From Ruminococcaceae bacterium UBA1438 (GTDB lineage Bacteria; Bacillota; Clostridia; Oscillospirales; Acutalibacteraceae), in NCBI GenBank assembly GCA_002329285.1, contig DCTO01000109.1, forward strand, positions 8,240-18,221: 9,982 bases of DNA. The letters are read 5' to 3'. This document shows positions 7,197 to 9,982 of the stretch, piece by piece. Within the stretch, counting starts at the first letter, position 1, and each line of letters opens with the position of its first letter. The translations under genes were made by a program, and so were the position numbers. The notes beneath the pieces were generated by a model that worked only from the letters and a program-made list of their open reading frames with translations, was not told where the DNA came from and did no database searches.

Positions 7197-7232
7197 AAAA
7201 CTGCTGTCCCATTAGAAAGGGACAGCAGTTTT
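7197..7232. terminator. Bidirectional rho-independent terminator
   Basis: A perfect 14-base stem (7197-7210 with 7219-7232) encloses an 8-base loop. The stem feet are A4 and T4, so a T-run results in either direction; on the minus strand it extends to six T. It begins at the base after the radC stop codon and lies 7 bases beyond the stop of the convergent deacetylase gene. Confidence 0.92.
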
Positions 7233-7239
7233 GCTTTTA

Positions 7240-9276
7240 TTAATTGAATTTTGCGGGCTTATAAGTTACAAGGCGGCGAACAAGGCCCCTGTAATAATCC
7301 CACTGCATCGGGAAGGAGAGGAACTGCTGCTCGCGCTTTTGCTTGTGGGCAAGAATATAGCGCTCTCTTTCATCGGGATTTCTGATTATCACCGTGTCAT
7401 AAATATCGGGGTTTTCCTTTGACCTTACGGTTAAAACGCCCTCCTCGCCCTCAAGGCAGGCAACGGTGATCACGCCGCGGTTAACATTAAACTGAATGCT
7501 GTCATCAGCGGCGACCTCAAATTCAAGGTTTTTCTGATAAGGATAGCTGTAAAGCGTGAAATCCTCTCTGCCTGATTTATTGATGATATAATCATAGCAG
7601 AAATCCTCGTTTGAATTCTGAAGCTTGATAAACTGAAGCTCTGCGCTTTCAGGCTCCTCAAACGCTTCAACCTTAAGCAGCTTGCAGCTGCCGATATAGC
7701 TTTTGATTTTAATGCCGATGCGGTCTGTTTCAACGGGAGGAAATTCAAAAACCGTAGGCGTGCCGAGGGGGTTAAGCTCCCCTGTTGAAAACTGATATGA
7801 GCCGAGAGAAACAACGGCATTAACGATTTTGCTGCTTTCCTCCGGGCTGCCGTAAAGCACGACGGAGCTGATTTTCCGCGGCGCAGGCAGCTTGATGCCG
7901 ATGATTTTTCTTTCATCGGCAATTGTTGCATGCCACTGCTTTGCAAGGGGCAGGCCCTTATCGTTTTTGATATCCTCGCTATCCACCAGCTTGAAGCCAA
8001 GCAAGCCGGAGGGATCGCCGCTTGTTGCGCTGATTTCGGCATCGAAAAGCACGCTGTCTGTTCTGCGCTTCCAGAAAATATTATCGGAATTAAGAATTCC
8101 GTTTGCGTGATCCGTTGCAGTTTGGCTTGAATATTCCATCATCGCCTTATAGCTAAGGGAATTTTGCATAACATGGGAAAGGCTTTCAATCGCAACCGGA
8201 AAGCGAACACGATCCTCCCATGCATAGGTGTTTGTTTCTCTCATAACCTCTGCGGGCTTTTTAAGATGTGTTGAAAGGGCATTAAGGCTGTAATAATCCT
8301 CCTTGCCATCCCACGCGGTTGAATAAGCAAAGCCCTTGAAAACCTCTGGGCGGTAAAAAGGATTCTCCTTAATAATCTCATCAACTGCCTCCTCAAAGAA
8401 AAGGCTGATTGCGCGGTGGTCCGCATGCCCGTCATAATCGCAGCAATAAAGAATATCCGGCTGATATTCAAGAATAACGGATTTGAAATCATTAAGAATA
8501 TTTTTTCTTGTGAAGCTGCTGCTTTTATACGGCGGCTTTGCGTTTGTGCCGTAAGTTTTTTTATGCCCTGCCGGTGAGGTTATGCGCTCCTCCGCATTAT
8601 CGCTGTTATATATGTGCTTGCCCTCGCTGTTAACCATACTGTCACTATACCCGAGGAAAATGAAATTCTCCCGCGGGATGTGATAACGGCCTGCAACCTT
8701 GAGCGCCTCCCATATTCTCAGCCTGCCGAGGCGGTAAAAATCGCCGTTTGTTGAAAAAACCACACGAACGGTTGAGCCGTGCTTAACATACTGCTCAATA
8801 AGCCCGCCGTAAATATTGATTTCATCATCCTCGTGAGGGGCAAAAAGCATAACGTTTTTGCCGGAAAAAACATTGCTTCGATCCGGCTCCGGAAAATCAT
8901 AATGAGTGTTTTGATTCATCATTATCCCGGCGGCAATTGTGATGCCGATTGAAGCGGCAAGCGCAACGCAGCAGATAACGAAAAAGAAGATTGCAAGCCC
9001 CTTTGGCATCGGCAGCAGCGCCGCGGCAAAAAGCCCGGCTGCAAGCACGCAAAGAAGCATATAAATCTGAAGCATTCTTGATTCAATGCGAATGTTAAAT
9101 GCAATCGTTAAAAACACAAAAATTGCAGAAAGAAATCTTAAAACGCCAAGCTCCGGCTTGCGGACTGCGCCGATAATCAAAGCGGCCAGGCAAAGCGCAA
9201 GCAGCACCGCCATAACGGGCAGGGCAAAGCTTTTCTTCTCAAACGGCTTAATCTTTTGCCAGTTAACCTTAATCAT
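7240..9276 (-). CDS. Membrane-anchored PIG-L family deacetylase
   Basis: A protein of 678 residues starting MIKVNWQK. Four hydrophobic helices lie at about 18-38, 44-61, 68-88 and 94-119. The PIG-L (N-acetylglucosaminyl-phosphatidylinositol/MshB/BshB) catalytic domain occupies about 140-330. Its first motif is APHEDDE (146-152), a variant of the usual HPDDE with Glu for Pro. The second is DGHADHRA (282-289), which supplies the third metal ligand. Enzymes of this family use zinc to remove acetyl groups from N-acetylated sugars. Residues about 402-541 look like a beta-sandwich of the F5/8 type C or NPCBM kind (SSVVLYG, DRIGIKIKSYIGSCKLLKVEAFEE), followed by another beta-rich stretch and a basic tail. 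AAAGGGGA (9283-9290) lies 7 bases before the chosen ATG. An upstream ATG at 9303 would add 9 residues and place this site inside the gene, so it is less likely. The substrate is unknown. Confidence 0.88.
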   Translation of the reverse strand: MIKVNWQKIKPFEKKSFALPVMAVLLALCLAALIIGAVRKPELGVLRFLSAIFVFLTIAFNIRIESRMLQIYMLLCVLAAGLFAAALLPMPKGLAIFFFVICCVALAASIGITIAAGIMMNQNTHYDFPEPDRSNVFSGKNVMLFAPHEDDEINIYGGLIEQYVKHGSTVRVVFSTNGDFYRLGRLRIWEALKVAGRYHIPRENFIFLGYSDSMVNSEGKHIYNSDNAEERITSPAGHKKTYGTNAKPPYKSSSFTRKNILNDFKSVILEYQPDILYCCDYDGHADHRAISLFFEEAVDEIIKENPFYRPEVFKGFAYSTAWDGKEDYYSLNALSTHLKKPAEVMRETNTYAWEDRVRFPVAIESLSHVMQNSLSYKAMMEYSSQTATDHANGILNSDNIFWKRRTDSVLFDAEISATSGDPSGLLGFKLVDSEDIKNDKGLPLAKQWHATIADERKIIGIKLPAPRKISSVVLYGSPEESSKIVNAVVSLGSYQFSTGELNPLGTPTVFEFPPVETDRIGIKIKSYIGSCKLLKVEAFEEPESAELQFIKLQNSNEDFCYDYIINKSGREDFTLYSYPYQKNLEFEVAADDSIQFNVNRGVITVACLEGEEGVLTVRSKENPDIYDTVIIRNPDERERYILAHKQKREQQFLSFPMQWDYYRGLVRRLVTYKPAKFN

Positions 9277-9282
9277 TAAAAT

Positions 9283-9290
9283 TCCCCTTT
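9283..9290 (-). promoter_or_regulatory. Shine-Dalgarno site deciding the deacetylase start
   Basis: On the minus strand AAAGGGGA ends 7 bases before the ATG at 9274-9276. The alternative ATG at 9301-9303 has no purine-rich site at a workable distance. Confidence 0.7.
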
Positions 9291-9330
9291 TCACAGATAA
9301 CATCTGAAAATTGCTGAATGCCTTTTCAAT

Positions 9331-9359
9331 AAGATAACAAATTTAAATCTTCAAGTCAA
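9331..9359 (-). promoter_or_regulatory. Promoter of the PIG-L deacetylase gene
   Basis: On the minus strand, -35 TTGACT (9354-9359) and -10 TATCTT (9331-9336) are 17 bases apart. Transcription would start near 9324, leaving a leader of about 48 bases before the ATG at 9276. The -10 is weaker than those of the neighbours. Confidence 0.6.
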
Positions 9360-9398
9360 GTACATATTGAAAATTAGGAACGCTTAATTGCTATTTTA

Positions 9399-9426
9399 TT
9401 GACAATTGCCTCAATTATGATATAAT
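9399..9426 (+). promoter_or_regulatory. Strong extended -10 promoter of the rubrerythrin gene
   Basis: A perfect -35 TTGACA (9399-9404) and a perfect -10 TATAAT (9421-9426) are separated by 16 bases, and TGA directly before the -10 makes it an extended -10. This is the closest match to consensus in the window, in keeping with an abundant oxidative-stress protein. Confidence 0.82.
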
Positions 9427-9427
9427 T
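9413..9427. promoter_or_regulatory. Palindrome over the rubrerythrin -10 box
   Basis: AATTAT (9413-9418) and ATAATT (9422-9427) form a perfect 6-base inverted repeat around GAT, covering the -10 box. A repressor bound here would block transcription. It does not match the PerR box (TTATAATNATTATAA), and such AT palindromes arise easily in AT-rich DNA. Confidence 0.35.
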
Positions 9428-9460
9428 AAAATACAAATAAAAATAGAAGGAGTTTTAATT

Positions 9461-9982
9461 ATGCAGAAGAAATATTATTGCCCCGTTTGCGGCTATGAAA
9501 GTGACGAACCCATCGAAAAATGCCCGATCTGCGGCGCAAAGATGGAGGAGAGAAATCCTGAAGCAGGTATGTCCTGGGCTGCAGAGCATATCGTTGGTAT
9601 TATCGACGGAGTTGACGAAGAAATCGTTCAGGGCCTTCGCGAGAATTTCACAGGCGAATGTTCAGAGGTTGGCATGTATCTTGCAATGGCAAGAGTTGCT
9701 TACAGAGAGGGCTATCCCGAAATCGGCCTATACTGGGAAAAGGCTGCTTACGAAGAGGCAGACCACGCAGCAAGATTTGCAGAAATGCTTGGCGAGGTTC
9801 TCACCGATTCAACCAAGAAGAACCTTGAGATGAGAGTTGCTGCCGAAAACGGCGCAACTGAAGGCAAAACCAAGCTTGCCAAGAAGGCTAAGGAACTCGG
9901 CCTTGACGCTATCCACGACAGCGTTCACGAAATGGCTCGTGACGAAGCAAGACACGGAAAAGCATTCAAGGGTCTCCTTGAC
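9461..9982 (+). CDS. rbr: Reverse rubrerythrin (rubredoxin-ferritin-like), 3' end cut
   Basis: The frame is open for 174 codons to the window edge. A rubredoxin-type iron site comes first: CPVC (Cys7, Cys10) and CPIC (Cys21, Cys24). A four-helix ferritin-like domain follows from about 38. The di-iron ligands are recognisable as Glu66 (FTGECSE), the ExxH pairs Glu99-His102 (EEADHA) and Glu162-His165 (DEARH), and a Glu at 129 or 134 between them. Classical rubrerythrins have the rubredoxin at the C-terminus; this reversed order is known from Clostridia, where such proteins act as cytoplasmic NADH-dependent peroxidases/oxygen reductases. AGAAGGAG (9445-9452) is 8 bases before the ATG. Codon use is selective (Ile ATC 7 of 8, Lys AAG 10 of 14), as in highly expressed genes. 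With about 180 residues usual, only a few are probably missing. Confidence 0.95.
   Translation, partial: MQKKYYCPVCGYESDEPIEKCPICGAKMEERNPEAGMSWAAEHIVGIIDGVDEEIVQGLRENFTGECSEVGMYLAMARVAYREGYPEIGLYWEKAAYEEADHAARFAEMLGEVLTDSTKKNLEMRVAAENGATEGKTKLAKKAKELGLDAIHDSVHEMARDEARHGKAFKGLLD

Noticed and set aside
9277..9303. Longer start for the PIG-L protein at the ATG of 9303
   Set aside because: The Shine-Dalgarno AAAGGGGA would fall within the coding region, while it is ideally placed for the ATG at 9276.
9413..9427. PerR box upstream of the rubrerythrin gene
   Set aside because: The arms are AATTAT/ATAATT and do not align with TTATAAT/ATTATAA.
9495..9833. Plus-strand frame inside the rubrerythrin region
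   Set aside because: The frame starting at 9461 encodes all rubredoxin cysteines and di-iron ligands; the other frame is a shadow.
1..9982. tRNA, rRNA, CRISPR array, insertion sequence, prophage or defence system
   Set aside because: No repeat-spacer pattern, transposase, integrase, tRNA-like fold or known defence-gene motif could be recognised on either strand.

Overview
The window looks like chromosomal DNA of a strictly anaerobic Clostridia-type Firmicute, probably a gut Ruminococcaceae/Oscillospirales relative. This is inference from four things: a rubrerythrin of the reverse domain order, a secreted protein ending in a dockerin-like calcium loop, consensus sigma-A promoters of the TTGAxA-N16/17-TATAAT kind with purine-rich Shine-Dalgarno sites, and AT-rich intergenic DNA between moderately GC coding regions. 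No tRNA, rRNA, CRISPR array, insertion sequence or phage gene is visible.

Layout. (1) 164-3134, plus strand: a probable two-gene operon. The first gene is a single-pass membrane protein of TcaA/YvbJ-like architecture, broken by one frameshift near 814-850. The second, 14 nt downstream, is a secreted protein with an SH3-like module, two Big2 Ig-like domains and a five-bladed beta-propeller resembling glycosidases. (2) 3143-3176: a strong bidirectional terminator. (3) 3188-4825, minus strand: a secreted transglutaminase-like protein with a C-terminal dockerin-like segment. (4) 4826-4969: a compact divergent promoter region with two mirror-image promoters. (5) 4970-7196, plus strand: a GPH-family (MelB-like) sugar:cation symporter followed 28 nt later by a RadC-family protein whose JAMM metal site is lost. 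(6) 7197-7232: a second bidirectional terminator. (7) 7240-9276, minus strand: a membrane-anchored PIG-L family deacetylase with C-terminal beta-rich domains. (8) 9277-9460: a second divergent promoter region. (9) 9461 to the window end, plus strand: a reverse rubrerythrin, cut by the edge.

How it fits together. Most genes act at the cell envelope or on carbohydrate: an anchored extracytoplasmic sensor-like protein, two secreted multidomain proteins, a sugar symporter and an N-acetylglucosaminyl-deacetylase-like enzyme. A theme of glycan handling is plausible, but only the first operon and the symporter/transglutaminase promoter pair show sequence evidence of linked expression. I see no clear evidence of a new multi-gene system. 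The points most worth a second look are the RadC pseudoenzyme, the symmetric divergent promoter, the unassigned propeller protein and the unusual PIG-L architecture.
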